Assembly (NCBI RefSeq): GCF_003668045.3
Contig: NC_048599.1
Location: forward strand, 81,874,479-81,938,478
Direction: 5' to 3'
Source of the DNA: Cricetulus griseus
Lineage: Eukaryota > Chordata > Mammalia > Rodentia > Cricetidae
DNA length: 64,000 nt
Shown: positions 33,238 to 44,545 of the stretch, piece by piece
Layout of the letters: every line of letters begins with the position of its first letter
Numbering within the stretch: position 1 is the first letter of the stretch
Notes under the pieces: model-generated
Told to the model about the DNA's origin: nothing
What the model saw: only the letters and a program-made list of their open reading frames with translations
Database searches by the model: none
Program-made: the position numbers and the translations under genes

Positions 33238-34110
33238 GATATCTAGGCATACGTAAAATATGGGAGAAGACTAGAGACACTGCATAAGCAAGTGTTATCA
33301 CCTATGTTCTTATGTTTGATTGCAATTAGAACATGTAAATGTTGCACTGGTTGACTGGTATGCAATGGTAACTGAATCAGCTGATGGTAACTGATATATC
33401 ACACAAAAACTTAAAGATTGAAATCAACAATTTATTATTGCTAGTGGTCATTTTAGCCCTTCCGTTTTAAGCCATTCTTGTCAGATCCCACTGGCCTCAC
33501 ACTCTGGCCTCTTTGGTTCTCTAGTAAGGCAGTTTGAAAATCATTGATCTAGGCCATGTCCACTCAGATGGCTTACCTCTGATCCATGGGGCATGAGGTC
33601 TCCCCATCTCCTGGAAGGTTAACCTATTTATCATTATTAAGTGACAGAGGTCTCTAATGAAGTACAGCCAGTCACACAAAAAGGCAAGAGAAAGACACAC
33701 TTGCTTTTAAGGGTCAATTTGTATTAAGTTTGTTGATCTCTCATGATCTTAAGCAAGTCATATGGGCAACTTGAAAATCAATCTGCCAAATCTACAAAGA
33801 ATTTATATTATAGAGAAAATTTATGGCTATAAGGAAATAATTGGAGCTATTAATGATACCAATCTACTTTAGTAACAGAGGGTTGATCTATCTACCAGAT
33901 AACACACTATAACACACATAAAGTAACCTCCATGTTTTATCTGCTAATCTTTTATCATATTCAGTAATCTCATTACTAAGTATGTGTTAAGGTTGAGGAC
34001 TGCACACGGTTATGCTACAGGAGATAGGTCCTGGAAGATATATTAATTTGAGAAATACTCTTAAACAGGGTAGATAGGAAGTGGTTCCCAAAGAAATAAT
34101 GAGAGTCAGT
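33238..34110. other. No gene recognised
   Basis: AT-rich. 'gtttgaaaatcattgatcta' near 33533 faintly recalls the end of an old hAT-type element, too little to call. Confidence 0.4.
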
Positions 34111-34494
34111 GTCTTAGGGTTTATTGCTGTGAAGAGATGCCGTGGCTGTGGCAACTCCTATACGGGATAACATTTAACTCGGGCTGGCTTAAAGTTTCAG
34201 AGGTTTAGTTCATTATCACTATGGAAGCATGGCAACATACAGGAAGACATGGTGCTGGAGAAAGAGCTGTGAGTTCTACATCTTTATCCACAGGCAACAG
34301 AAGTTGAGGAAGGCTCCCACTGGGTGTAGCTTGAGCATATGAGACATCAAAGCCTTCCCCAACTGTGACACACTTCCTCCAACAAGGCCATACCTACTTT
34401 AATAAGGTCCCACCTCCTAATAGTGTCCCTCCCTTTGTGCCAAGCATTTAAACACTTGAGTCTATAGGGACAATACCTATGCAAACCATCATAG
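34111..34494 (-). mobile_element. ORR1-like MaLR solo LTR
   Basis: Plus-strand text 'gtcttagggtttattgctgtg', 'catggtgctggagaaagagc', 'gtgacacacttcctccaac' and 'aaggtcccacctcctaatag' is the reverse complement of an ORR1-type rodent MaLR LTR. The copy at 58523-58836 has the same motifs in the opposite orientation. Solo LTR without internal retroviral sequence. Confidence 0.78.
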
Positions 34495-35604
34495 TCAGAA
34501 AAGAGATCTAAGATATAGTAAGCAGCAGCCTAATAGCAAAGGCTCACATTTCCCTGGAAAACTTTAATATTGTCTTTCTTTGGTTTTCTATCCATTAGAA
34601 GAGGATAAGATTATTAAACAAACATACAAGACAGAAATCCAAAGCTGAATCTGCAAAATGGGCACTAAGCACTAAGGGAGAAAAGGTATTTATTGTGACC
34701 TGTGTTACCAAAAAATGAGTTACATACAGCCCTTCTGATAGCCTCTAATTTTCACAAGAAATGAACTAAAATGAAAGGAAAAAGAAAATTTCCATTCCAC
34801 AAATGAATGTAAAAGTTTCAGAGAAATAACAACTTTGGTTCCTTCTACAACTCACTTAGCTCAAGCACTGATCTCTTAGCATTCCTGTTCAAGTGGGGTA
34901 ACAATGGGTTCTACTGTCTACCTTGAGTAAAAAATACATTTAATTGTATTAGATACAATTAAACTGCAGTTCTGCTTGAGTGGTACAGACAATGGTGTTC
35001 ATTATTACATTCAAGAATAATGTATTTAATTTTCTAGTGAACTGATCTCATGCAAATTGAAATTGGCAAATTAAAATATTTTTTAAAATAAATTACGTTT
35101 TGAATTGTATGTGTTTTATTTTAAATAACATGGACTCCATGGAAAAAATAACTTTCATATTCTTATAAATCAAATCCATTTGTTCTTGTATTGAATACAG
35201 GAAATCTAAGAGAAAAGAGGAAGAAAGAAAGGAAAAAATGAAGGAAGGAAAAAGGAGGGGGGAGAAAAGAGGAAGGGAGCAGGAACATAAGCAAATATTT
35301 TTGAACAATTAAAAATTGTTAAGATTTAGTCTGGAAAAATAACTGATAATATTCCAAAACTGGAACACTATTTTAATATCCAATATATTATTGTATTCAG
35401 TGTCTTCAGTTCCATTCAAATCCCAAAGAACAATTAAGATTTCAGTTATGATAATCAGCTTAATTTAATACAGTCTTACTTTTACACACAACAGTCATGT
35501 CATCAAAGTACAAGCAAGGTTGGTAGAGAAAGGGGAGATTATCAATGGATGTAAGAGGGTCACAAGAGAAAGTAATGGATGATTATGGTCAAAGTACATT
35601 ACAT
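34495..35604. other. No gene recognised; polypurine patch
   Basis: Mostly AT-rich. A purine tract lies at about 35208-35285. Nothing else is recognised. Confidence 0.45.
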
Positions 35605-35822
35605 AGGGGCTACATATGTATTTGCTCTTCAGGTCATAGCACTCTCTTCTCTTATAGAGGACCAAGGTTTGATTCCCAACACTCATATGACAGCTCACAA
35701 CCATCTATACTCCAGGTCCAGATCTGATGCCCTCCTTTGGCTTCAGTGGACACTAGACACACATGTGGTACATAGACATGGATAAAGGCAAGACAGTCAT
35801 ACATAAAATAATTAATGCACTA
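35605..35822 (+). mobile_element. B2/B3-type SINE
   Basis: 'gaggaccaaggtttgattcc' (B box), 'cagctcacaaccatctatac', 'agatctgatgccctccttt' and an A-rich end 'acataaaataattaat' match B3 in order. Confidence 0.87.
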
Positions 35823-35954
35823 TATACATGTATGAAAATTAAAAATAAAATGTGGATGTTCAGAATAAAATCATGGCTATATATTAATCATATGTCTATA
35901 TTTTTGTTTTAAAAAAGCCATATATTCAGGGAGCCAGTGTAGTTCACTTAAAGA

Positions 35955-36165
35955 GATGCCAAACTGCTACTCTGAGCCAAATCCTGTTGCATGTTTCTGT
36001 TAGTAAATTATTCCTGGAATGCAGGTATGACACATGACCTTCCTGTGTAAGCCACACCTTTACAAGCCAGTAATGGAAAAGTTGTAAAAGAAATGAGCTG
36101 ACCCACAAAACCTAAAGCATGAGCTATTTACCATTTTACAGAGAAAGTTTGTCAGTCCTAGTTTA
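35955..36165 (+). mobile_element. hAT-Charlie-type MITE (ancient)
   Basis: 'gagccaaatcctgttgcatg' near the start and 'cccacaaaacctaaagcatg' then 'tttacagagaaagtttgtc' near the end match the layout of a common non-autonomous mammalian hAT element. Terminal repeats are degraded, and the exact family is not assigned. Confidence 0.65.
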
Positions 36166-36239
36166 GTGGACAGAGCATAGCTTTGAAGTTAGAGAAGCCT
36201 GGATACTATGCTCATTCTTGCTAATTATATCTGCAAGTT

Positions 36240-36452
36240 TCACCTTTTTATTTATTTTTTATTTATTTGTTGTTGTTTGTTTTATTTTGGTTTGTTTTTG
36301 TTTGGTTTGGTTTGGTTTGGTCTATATGGTTTGAGGCAGGATCTTTCTACATAGCTCTGGCTATTCTGATGGCCTTGAACTCACAGAGCTCCACCTGCCC
36401 CTGCCTCCTCAGTGTTGGGATCAAAGGCATGAACCACCATTCCAGAAATGTT
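36240..36452 (-). mobile_element. B1-type SINE with (GTTT)n tail
   Basis: B1 body 36331-36452 in reverse ('gatggccttgaactcacag', 'gttgggatcaaaggcatg'), preceded on plus by a T/G-rich tract (36240-36330) that is its expanded A-rich tail. Confidence 0.9.
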
Positions 36453-36464
36453 TCAGCTTTTTAA

Positions 36465-36750
36465 AAGGGTAATTGATAATCTCCTTGATGAGGGGTAAAG
36501 ACTACATTTATCTTTGGGTATAAGGACAAATGTTTACAGATTGTTGTTATTATGCTGGTTTAGTAAATTAGCAGTTATAGATACTTCAATAACTATGACT
36601 TCATTAGCACTGAGTAGTTAGCTAGGTTTCCCGTACCAGGCACGATCTCCCTCTTGAACAGTTCTTGTGTTTAATTAAAGAGTTATTGGTTATCACCAAG
36701 GTATATGTGCCATTATTGCATCCATAAGGTTATCTGTGTTCTCCAGAGTC
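36465..36750 (-). mobile_element. Lx-type L1 3' UTR fragment
   Basis: 'agctaggtttcccgtacc', 'gttattggttatcaccaagg' and 'tgccattattgcatccata' are antisense Lx 3' UTR motifs. It could be the displaced 3' end of the inverted L1 that follows, but about 0.46 kb including a B3 separates them. Confidence 0.65.
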
Positions 36751-36928
36751 AAAGTGGTAGCAAGTTCATTCAAAAGTATGGAGATAAGTAACAACAGAAA
36801 GAGAAACTAAGATGAAAATTTATTTCACTGGGTACTATGAACTAGAAGTTTCTTAGATAGTTGTTAGATACAGAACTGTTTGGTTTATACTATTTAGTTA
36901 AAATTTTGTATTTAAGGTATTTCTTTAA

Positions 36929-37091
36929 TGTGTGTGTGCACATGTGTGTGCATGTTCGTGTGTGATAGAGTATGTGTGGAGGTTCTACTATGTGGGTCTC
37001 AGGGATAGAACTGAGGTTGTCAGACTAGATAGAACACAATGTCAGGCTTAGTAGCAGACAACCTTACCCACTGAGCAAACTCACTAGGCCC
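36929..37091 (-). mobile_element. B2/B3-type SINE
   Basis: A TG-rich tail (36929-36975) is followed by 'gaactgaggttgtcagac' and 'ccttacccactgagcaaac', the reverse of a B3 body and tRNA-like head. Confidence 0.82.
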
Positions 37092-37212
37092 TTTATTTAA
37101 AATATTTCCATCAATGACACTTAAAGTATTGTGATGATATAGGGACCAATAAGTACAGTGTTACAATAACAGATACAGATCCTCACTACAATAAGGGGTG
37201 TCACTGTAAACC

Positions 37213-37480
37213 TATGAGGAGTGTTCCCTTTACCCACACCCTCTCCAATATAAGTTGTCATCAGTTTTTTCTGCTTTTTTTTTTTAGCATTTCTCACAGA
37301 TGTAAGATGGTAGCTAAGATTCATTTTGATTTGCATTTAGCTTATGGCTAAGGGCATTGAACAGTTCTTTAAGTGTATTTCAGCCATTTGAGTTTCTTTT
37401 GTTGAAAATTCTCTGTTTAGATCTGTACCCCATTTTTAATTGGATAATTTAGTGTTTTGTGTCTAGTTTTTTTTGAGTTC
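37213..37480 (-). mobile_element. L1 ORF2 C-terminal fragment, antisense block of an inverted L1
   Basis: Its reverse complement is colinear with 8385-8640 of the large L1: 'ccaattaaaaatggggtac' here corresponds to 'ccaattaaaaattggggcat' there. It meets a sense block at about 37481-37488, whose far end stops where this block begins in L1 coordinates. Confidence 0.85.
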
Positions 37481-37487
37481 TTTATCT

Positions 37488-38052
37488 CCATCATGAACAT
37501 TGATGCTAAAATACTGGCAAACTGAATCTAACAACACATTAAAAAATCATTCACCATGGTCAAGTAGGCTTCATTCCAGACATGTAATCCACCACAGAAA
37601 CAAACTGAAAAAACACATAATCATCTCATTAGATGCTGAAAATCATTTGACAAAATCCAACAACCCTTCATGATAAAGGTCTTGGAGAGAACAAGGATAC
37701 AAGGAACATACCTAAACATAATAAAATCAACGTACAACAAGCCAACAGCCAATATCAAATTAAATGGATAAAAACTCACAGCAATTCCACTAAATCAGGA
37801 ACTAAACAAGGCTTTCCACTCTCTCCATATCTATTCAATATAGTACTTGAAGTCTTATCTAGGACAATAAGATATCAGAGAGAGACCAAGAAGATACAAA
37901 TTGGAAAGTAAGAAGTCAAGCTTTCACTATTTGAAGATGGTATGATTGTATATATAAGTGATCCCAAAAATTCTACCAGGGAACTCCTACATCTGATAAA
38001 CACCTTTAATAATGTGGGTGAATACATCAATAATCCAAAAGAATTGGTAGCC

Positions 38053-38102
<50 letters not shown>

Positions 38103-38975
38103 GGCTACCCATTATAATAACCATGAATATTATAAAATATCTTAGCTTAGGGTATCTATAACAAAACAAGTGAAAGATCTGTATGACAAGAACATAAAGT
38201 CTTTGAAGAAAGATAGTGAAGAAGATATCAGAAAATGGAAAAATCTCCCACATTCATGGATAAGAAAGATTAACATAGTAAAAATGGCAGTCTTACCAAA
38301 AGCAATCTATAGATTCAACACAATTCCCATCAAAATCCAAACACAATTCTTCATAGACCTTGAAAGAACAAAACTCATCTCCATATGGAAAAGCAAAAAA
38401 CCCAGCTAAAATAATCCTGTACAATATAGGAACTTCTGGAGTTATCACTATCTCTGAATTCAGGCTGTATTATAGAACTATAGTAATAAAAGCACTTGGT
38501 ACTGACATTAAAAACAGACTGATGGATCAATGGAATCAAATCAAAGACCCTGACATAAACCCACACACCTATGAATACCTGATTTTTGAAAAGGAAACCA
38601 AAATTATACAAATGGAAGAAAGCAAATATCTTCAATGAATTGTGCTGCCATTAACAGGATGCTGACATGTAGAAGAATACAAATAGATCTGTTCCTATTG
38701 CCCTGCACAAAACTCAAGTCCAAGAGAACCAAAGACCTCAGCATAAATTCAGTTACACTAAACCTGATAGAAGAGAAAGTGGGAACCTTGAACACATTAG
38801 TACAGGAGACTGCTTCCTAAATATAACAACAGTAGCACACACACTGAGATCCACAATTAATAAATGAAACTGAAAAGCTTCTGTAAGGCAAAGGACACAG
38901 TCAACAAGACAAAATGACAGCCTATAAAAAGGGAAAACATCTTTACCAGCCCCACATCTGATCTCCAAAAGATAT
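37488..38975 (+). mobile_element. L1 ORF2 RT to C-terminal fragment, sense block of an inverted L1
   Basis: Colinear with about 6447-8375 of the large L1, from 'catgaacattgatgctaaaa' to 'ccccacatctgatctcca'. Decayed traces of the reverse-transcriptase core lie at 37625-37985 (the FADD-like site reads FEDG near 37930-37941), with downstream ORF2 coding traces at 38170-38409 and 38360-38638. Frames are broken by stops and an (AT)n insertion. No 3' UTR follows. Confidence 0.9.
38057..38101 (+). repeat. (AT)n microsatellite inside L1 ORF2
   Basis: Near-perfect AT tract replacing coding sequence just after the RT core. Confidence 0.95.
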
Positions 38976-39569
38976 GAAGGTTTGAATTCTTATAACAACA
39001 AAAAAACAGGGGAAATAACAAAAGAAAACTGGAAACTTATCTGAAAATAAGTAAAATGTATTAATATGGAGCTAATATAAGGAGAAATCCCAATATCTGA
39101 CACACATGTGGACATCACACTAGGACTGATGTGGGGAAGACAACATGGAAAAGTCCTTATTACCTTGGAACCATTTGAGCACTGAAAATGAAAAGCTAAT
39201 CACATTATGATAGGACCCAATTAGAAATTCAGTGTCTTTATCACCCACCTGAAATTGTACTTTTTGACTAGTGTGATGTTTACTCAGATCTTTATCATTT
39301 ATTTGGCCTTTTACCTTATCATTTGTTATTTATCTATTAAGTATTGCTTCCTTATAATTTTGTGTTTACTTGGATTTTGTTTGTTGGGAGAAAGAACTGA
39401 TCACTGAGTTGTAACATTTCTTCTCATCTACTATAAATATTTGCAGCTAAATCCCCTCCCCCACAGGACTCAGGTTAGTTGCAATATATTCAATTTGGTT
39501 TGCTGTGCTCTGGTCTTCCATTTTCTTCTTTTACTTGTGAACTCCTTACAAGTATGGTTTTCCAACTAT
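38976..39569. other. No gene recognised
   Basis: AT-rich flank of the inverted L1 with no named element. Confidence 0.4.
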
Positions 39570-40099
39570 AAACATTTGGAGATTTTCCAGATATCTTTCT
39601 TATATTAATTTCCATGTTCACTCCACTAGTGGCCAAATAGCATAGCCCAAGTCATGCTGATGACTTTAGACTTGTATAAATGTGTTTCTTTTTTTTGGTA
39701 GAGGATGTGACCTTTTTAATGAATGTTCCACATAAGTTCAAAAATAATACGTATTCTGCAAGTGTTCCTCACTCCTATCCCTCCCTCTTCCTTCCTGTTT
39801 TTCTTTTGTCAGTTAAGCAATATTTTGCAATATAGTTTGCCCTCTGGGTATTCTATTAGGTATAACTTATTTGTTTTGTTTCAATGGTTTCTCAAAAAGT
39901 TACAATATATGTCTCTAATATATCACATTCTAACTTCAGTTACAATAACTTCCAAAGTGTCTGTTCTAAATCTCCATTTTTGCACAACCATGCATTTTCT
40001 GTAGATAAAATAAATATGCATAAATTCATTTTTATTGTTTCTCTTTCTTAGACAAACATCATTCCAGTGAATTTAAAGATAGGAGGAATTTAAATTTTT

Positions 40100-40420
40100 T
40101 GAGTGTGTGTTATATGTGTGTGTGGAAGCATGTGTGCACTCACCAATGTATGTGTGTATGGAGATCAGAGGTTGATATCTGTATGTGTGAGTATACTAGC
40201 ATATACACATGCACACATGAATACAAGGTCTTGCACTGAACCCACTGATTATCTAGTCTGGCTAGCTAGGATGCTTTCCAGGATCTGCCTGTCTCTACCC
40301 CACAGTATGATTCTATGAACATACAACACACCTAACTTTTACTTGAGTGCTGGGGATACGAACTCAGGTCCTCATGCTTGCACAGCAAGCTTTTAACCTG
40401 CTGATCCATCTTTCCAGCCT
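40100..40420 (-). mobile_element. B4 SINE
   Basis: TG-rich tail, 'ctagtctggctagctagga' and then a clear ID/tRNA-like end 'gatacgaactcaggtcctc' and 'ctgatccatctttccagcc', all in reverse. Confidence 0.9.
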
Positions 40421-40504
40421 GAAAAATGTAACATATCCAACTTATTGTTGTTGCTTCTCTGTTTTTATATAGATCCCCATTTTGATTTGCTTTTCATTGT
40501 CACT

Positions 40505-40590
40505 GTTTTTGTTTCAGTGATGCCTCATGTATGCTAAGCAAATGCTTTACCATTGAGCTCTCTCACAGTTCCCCCAACTGGTTACCATTA
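40505..40590 (-). mobile_element. ID-like SINE fragment
   Basis: 'tatgctaagcaaatgctttac' then 'attgagctctctcacagttc' is a diverged reversed ID element. Confidence 0.55.
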
Positions 40591-41009
40591 CCTTCAGTCT
40601 AAAGATGACTAAAATTCATTACACACATGTATGAAATAATTTACAAATAAAATGTGTTCTGCATCAAAATGTAGTTGATATAAAATTGTTGTTTTTCCTT
40701 GTTAAGTATCAAATCTTACTTCATTGTTTTACAATTTTTCTCCTAAGTAGATAGAAACATCCTGTCATTATATATTATGTGTGACTTTTATATGGCTACT
40801 TTCAATATTTCCTCTTCATCATTTCTGTGATCATCATAGTTTGATCACAGTAGACATTAAAATGGTTTTATTCAGGTCCTATATTCTGAGATGTGTAAGC
40901 AAGTTCTACATTTTTTTCCTCATCACCTTTGAAAGTTTGCAGATAGGAATTTGCAGTTAGGAATTTTTTGTTCTAATGAATATAAGCTACTCCTTGACTC
41001 TGTTTGTTG

Positions 41010-41092
41010 GATGGTTTGTACTAGGGACTAAACCTGGGGCCTTGTACATATAGGCAAGAGCTTTACCAGTGAGCTATATGCCCACACTCTGA
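41010..41092 (-). mobile_element. ID-like SINE
   Basis: 'gactaaacctggggccttg' and 'aagagctttaccagtgagc' are the reversed B-box and A-box of an ID element. Confidence 0.75.
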
Positions 41093-41317
41093 TTCCCTTT
41101 GTGATTCTATGTTATACACATTTAGGACCACTTGATTGTTATGATATTTGTGGAAACTCTTTCATTTGTTTTCAGGTTCGTTTTGCATAGTTACTCTATC
41201 CTTTTCCACTGACTCACTACTATTTTTTTCTGTAGAAAACTCTCTTCTTTAAGCCTGTGCAGTATATTTTCAGATGCACTATTTTTCATTTTTGTATTAG
41301 GTATAACACTAGGATAT

Positions 41318-41661
41318 TATTAGTTACTTTCCTATTGCTGTGATAAAACACCATGGCCAAAGGAACTTACAAAAGGAAACATTTTATTTGACTTATGGTT
41401 CCAGGAGCATAAGAGTCTGTCATAGCTGGAAGTATCCCTGCAAGCTGCTGTCATGGCAATTGGAACAGGATACTGAGAGCTCACATCTTGAACTGCACAA
41501 AACACAAAGAAGAGAGAGCAAACAAGAAAGGGTAGGAGTCTTTAAACTCTCAAAGGCTGCCTCCAGGAATATACTTCCCTACCCAAATAGCACCACCAAC
41601 TGGGGACAAAATATTTAAACATCTGAGCCTATGGGGGACATTTTCATTCAAAGCAACACAT
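41318..41661 (-). mobile_element. MaLR-like (ORR1/MT-type) solo LTR
   Basis: 'gttactttcctattgctgtg', 'acaccatggccaaaggaac' and 'gagcctatgggggacattt' are the reverse complement of a rodent LTR. On the minus strand an AATAAA-type signal precedes the 3' end (plus 41386-41391). Confidence 0.72.
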
Positions 41662-41787
41662 AATCCTTTTTATGTCTTCCAGTTTTAAATCTGTCAGACT
41701 TTTGGACCTTTTACTTATTCCATTTGTCTATTGAAATTCTTTTTACTAATTAAAGGAATGTGTTTTTTTTTCTAATTTTATGTTCTT

Positions 41788-42165
41788 GTATTAGGTTACT
41801 ATTGCTGTGATGTAACATCATGACCAAAAGTAAACTTGGGAAAAAGTTTATTTCATTCAAACAGTTTATCATCAGAAGCAGTGAGGGCAGGAATTCAACA
41901 CTGCAAGAACCTGGAGGCAGTGGCTGATGCAGAGGCCATGGGTGGGGTGCTGCTTACTGGCTTTCTCCCTATAGCTAGAACAGCCTGATTTTTTTCTAGA
42001 ACACAGGACCGCCAGCCCAGGGATAGTACCACCTACAATGGGCTGTGCCCTCTTCCATTAATTGTTAATTAAGAAAATGCCTTGCAGCCAGATCTTTTGA
42101 ACTGAGGTTCACTCCTTTCAGATAACTCTAGCTTGTGTCAAGTCAACATAAAATTAGCCACCACA
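41788..42165 (-). mobile_element. Rodent LTR-like repeat (MaLR-like; could be named URR1)
   Basis: 'ggcagtggctgatgcagagg', 'cccagggatagtaccacct' and 'ctagcttgtgtcaagtcaac' identify a common rodent repeat. In reverse it contains AATAAA (from 'tttatt' at 41848-41853) near the 3' end, which favours an LTR over a DNA transposon. I am unsure of the database name. Confidence 0.68.
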
Positions 42166-42699
42166 ACCCTTGAGTATAATTATAACTGTTTTAAATCCCT
42201 TATCTGAGAACTCTATCATGCTTATATACAGGGGTCAGTTACAGGACAGATTTCTCTATCTTTTATCTCTTCCATATAGATTGGGTTTGCTCAAAATGTA
42301 ATGAGTGCTGCATGTTTTGTGTGTCTGAATTTTATTATCTCCCTGAATTGAATATTGAGCTTCATTCTATGCAACATAGCAATTGCTTGATCCTTTCAAT
42401 CTTGATTTTGTGATGTGTCTGGTGGTTCAAGAGTCTCATTTCACTCTGGGGCTAATTTGTCCTACTTCTGGAGAAAGGCCTGTGCTAATTAGGTTTTTTA
42501 TTGCTGTGATAAAACACCAAGACAAAATCAACTTTGGGAGGAAAGTGTTTATTTCACTTATTCTTCCACGTCACAGTGCATGGCTGATAAAAATTAAGGC
42601 TGGAACTCAAGGAAGGAGCCTAGAGGTAGAAGAAGTTGATACTGAGGCCATGTAGAGAGCCTGCTTACTGGATTGCTCCTCATAGCTACACAAGCCTCC

Positions 42700-42860
42700 T
42701 TTTTAAATTTTGTTTTGTTTTCTGGGACAGGGTTTCTTTGTAGCTTTGGAGCCTGTCCTGGAACTTGCTCTGTAGACCAGACTGACCTCAAATTTAGAGA
42801 TCTGCCTGCCTATGCCTCCTGAGTGCTGGGATTAAAGACATGTGCTACCACCACCTAGCT
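42700..42860 (-). mobile_element. B1 SINE nested in LTR
   Basis: T-rich tail then 'gggacagggtttctttgtag', 'gctctgtagaccagactgac' and 'gctgggattaaagacatgtg', a reversed full B1. Confidence 0.93.
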
Positions 42861-42925
42861 AGACTACTTTCTTATACACTGCAAGACCAGGAACCCAAGG
42901 TTGGCATCACTCACAGTGGGTTGGG

Positions 42926-43235
42926 TATCGTAATTACTTTGCAATTGCTGTGACAAAATGCCATGATGTGGCAATTATAAAAGACATCATTTAATATGGC
43001 TTATAATTTCAGAGGATGAGAGTCCATGATGGGAGAGCAAAGGAACAGCTCAGAGCTCACACAAGGCACACACAACCACAAGGCAAAGACAAAGTAAGCA
43101 TCAAGAGACTCTTCTGAAACCTCAGAGCCTACTCCCAGTGACACACCTCCTCCAGCATGCCATACTCTACCAACTAGGGACCACATATTCAAATCTATGA
43201 GCCTATGGGGCCATTATCACTCAAACCACCACACT
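42926..43235 (-). mobile_element. MaLR-like LTR nested in another LTR
   Basis: 'actttgcaattgctgtgac', 'gtgacacacctcctccagc' and 'gagcctatggggccattat' mark the ORR1/MT-type family (compare 41318-41661). It splits the surrounding LTR-like repeat. Confidence 0.72.
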
Positions 43236-43400
43236 GGCATTCATATATAAATCACTAATTAAGAAAATTCACTACAGATTTGCCCACAGGCAAATCTTAC
43301 GGTGACATTCTGTCAAATGAGAGTCTCCCTTCCCAAATGACTATAGTTTGTCTCAGATGACATAAAACTAGCCAGGATGAGGCTTTTCTAAGTTCTCTAG

Positions 43401-44291
43401 GACCATTGCACAGTGACTGCTAAGAACTGAAACATCTCCTAGCACAGTGCAAACTGGCAACTCCCCAGTATTGGTCCTTTGTCTGATATTTGCTCTTTAC
43501 CGGGCCACCCAGATGCCCACTCTGCATACTCACCAGTCAATATTTGCTCGGAAATTAAGTTTTCCCCTGCACAGTCTTCTGAACCTCTTCCTCATGATAC
43601 TCTATTGTGCTCACTGTTCTTCTCATCCCAAAATTCTACCTAACATTAACTCCAAATGCTAAATCCTCCACTCACAGACACCACTCAGTTCTCTGTGAAG
43701 TCATCTTCACTGAGAGTGTTGCCAAGAAGAGCCCATCACCTTGTATCTGACTATATCTCACCTGTGGCCTGATATGCCCATTCTCTATCCCACTAAAAGC
43801 AACACTGAAGACAAGCTCAGTGCAACCCACTTTCTGTTCTTGATGCTTGTGTAAAAGTTCTAGCTGATCATTCTTAAAAATCTGTCTTCCCAGCACTATA
43901 TAAAGGGAGAAAAGTCCAAGATACCGTCATCTTTTATGTTTAGAGATCACACTGAATTTTCTAGGCTGCAGTTGGTTTTAGGCTAAAAAGATGAGTTCTG
44001 TAACGCTAGTTTATACAATTCAAAGTAAATTCTTTAATAAAATATACAAAGTTACAAGTCCAAAGTCCCAAGACTTCCCCAGGACTAATGGCATGGCAAA
44101 TGAAAAACAACTCACTCTCATTGATAACCTCATATGAAAATTGCATCTCTTTAATTGTACAGAGTATACACAATTACTTCATGTAGTCCACTTTACTGTA
44201 AGTGACTATTTAGCTGTAATTAGTTGGTTCTTCATCTAATGCCTGCTTTTTTCTGTAGCATCTCCATAATTTGGTTGAATGCCTAAACTTT
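43401..44291. other. No gene recognised
   Basis: Unassigned, less AT-rich at first (43.4-43.9 kb) then AT-rich. Frames of about 70 codons on both strands lack motifs. Confidence 0.4.
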
Positions 44292-44545
44292 AATAATAAA
44301 ACAGCTAATATTCCTAAAGCAATGTGCTTGGCACTCTCCTAAGCACTTTATGCATATTAACTCACTGAATGTTGCTAACATTCTATGAAGTAGATGTTAT
44401 ATTATATTCCTACATTTGTAGACAAAAACACTGCAATACAGAGAAGCACATAACCCATCCAAATGATAGAACCAGACAATGAACTCAGAACCAGACTCCA
44501 TCTCCTCTTGACATTACAGTGTTCTGCTTCTTGACCATTTATGGA
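44292..44545 (-). mobile_element. MIR SINE, nearly complete
   Basis: 'gtgcttggcactctcctaag', 'gcatattaactcactgaatg', 'agaagcacataacccatcc' and 'atgaactcagaaccagact' follow a reversed MIR over about 250 bases, one of the best preserved ancient elements here. Confidence 0.9.

Larger units (their letters stand above)
42484..43373 (-). mobile_element. Rodent LTR-like repeat, interrupted by a B1 and another LTR
   Basis: The same family as 41788-42165. The left part (42484-42700 and 42861-42924) and right part (43236-43373, ending in 'gacataaaactagcc') become continuous after removing an antisense B1 (42700-42860) and a second LTR (42926-43235). Confidence 0.75.
39570..43400 (-). mobile_element. 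Ancient L1 (L1M/HAL1-type), antisense, interrupted by many later insertions
   Basis: 'ggagattttccagatatctt' and 'gaatgttccacataagttc' (39580-39770) are reversed L1 endonuclease-region sequence. Beyond them, 'gttacaatatatgtctctaa', the 40.7-40.95 kb stretch and 42.17-42.48 kb resemble the reversed 5' region of old L1s. Between these lie a B4, two ID-like SINEs and four LTRs. The eastern limit is uncertain, and some pieces may be separate old L1s. Confidence 0.5.

Noticed and set aside
34111..34494. Provirus with internal retroviral genes next to LTRs
   Set aside because: All LTRs seen are solo or partial; no gag, pol or env-like sequence adjoins any of them.
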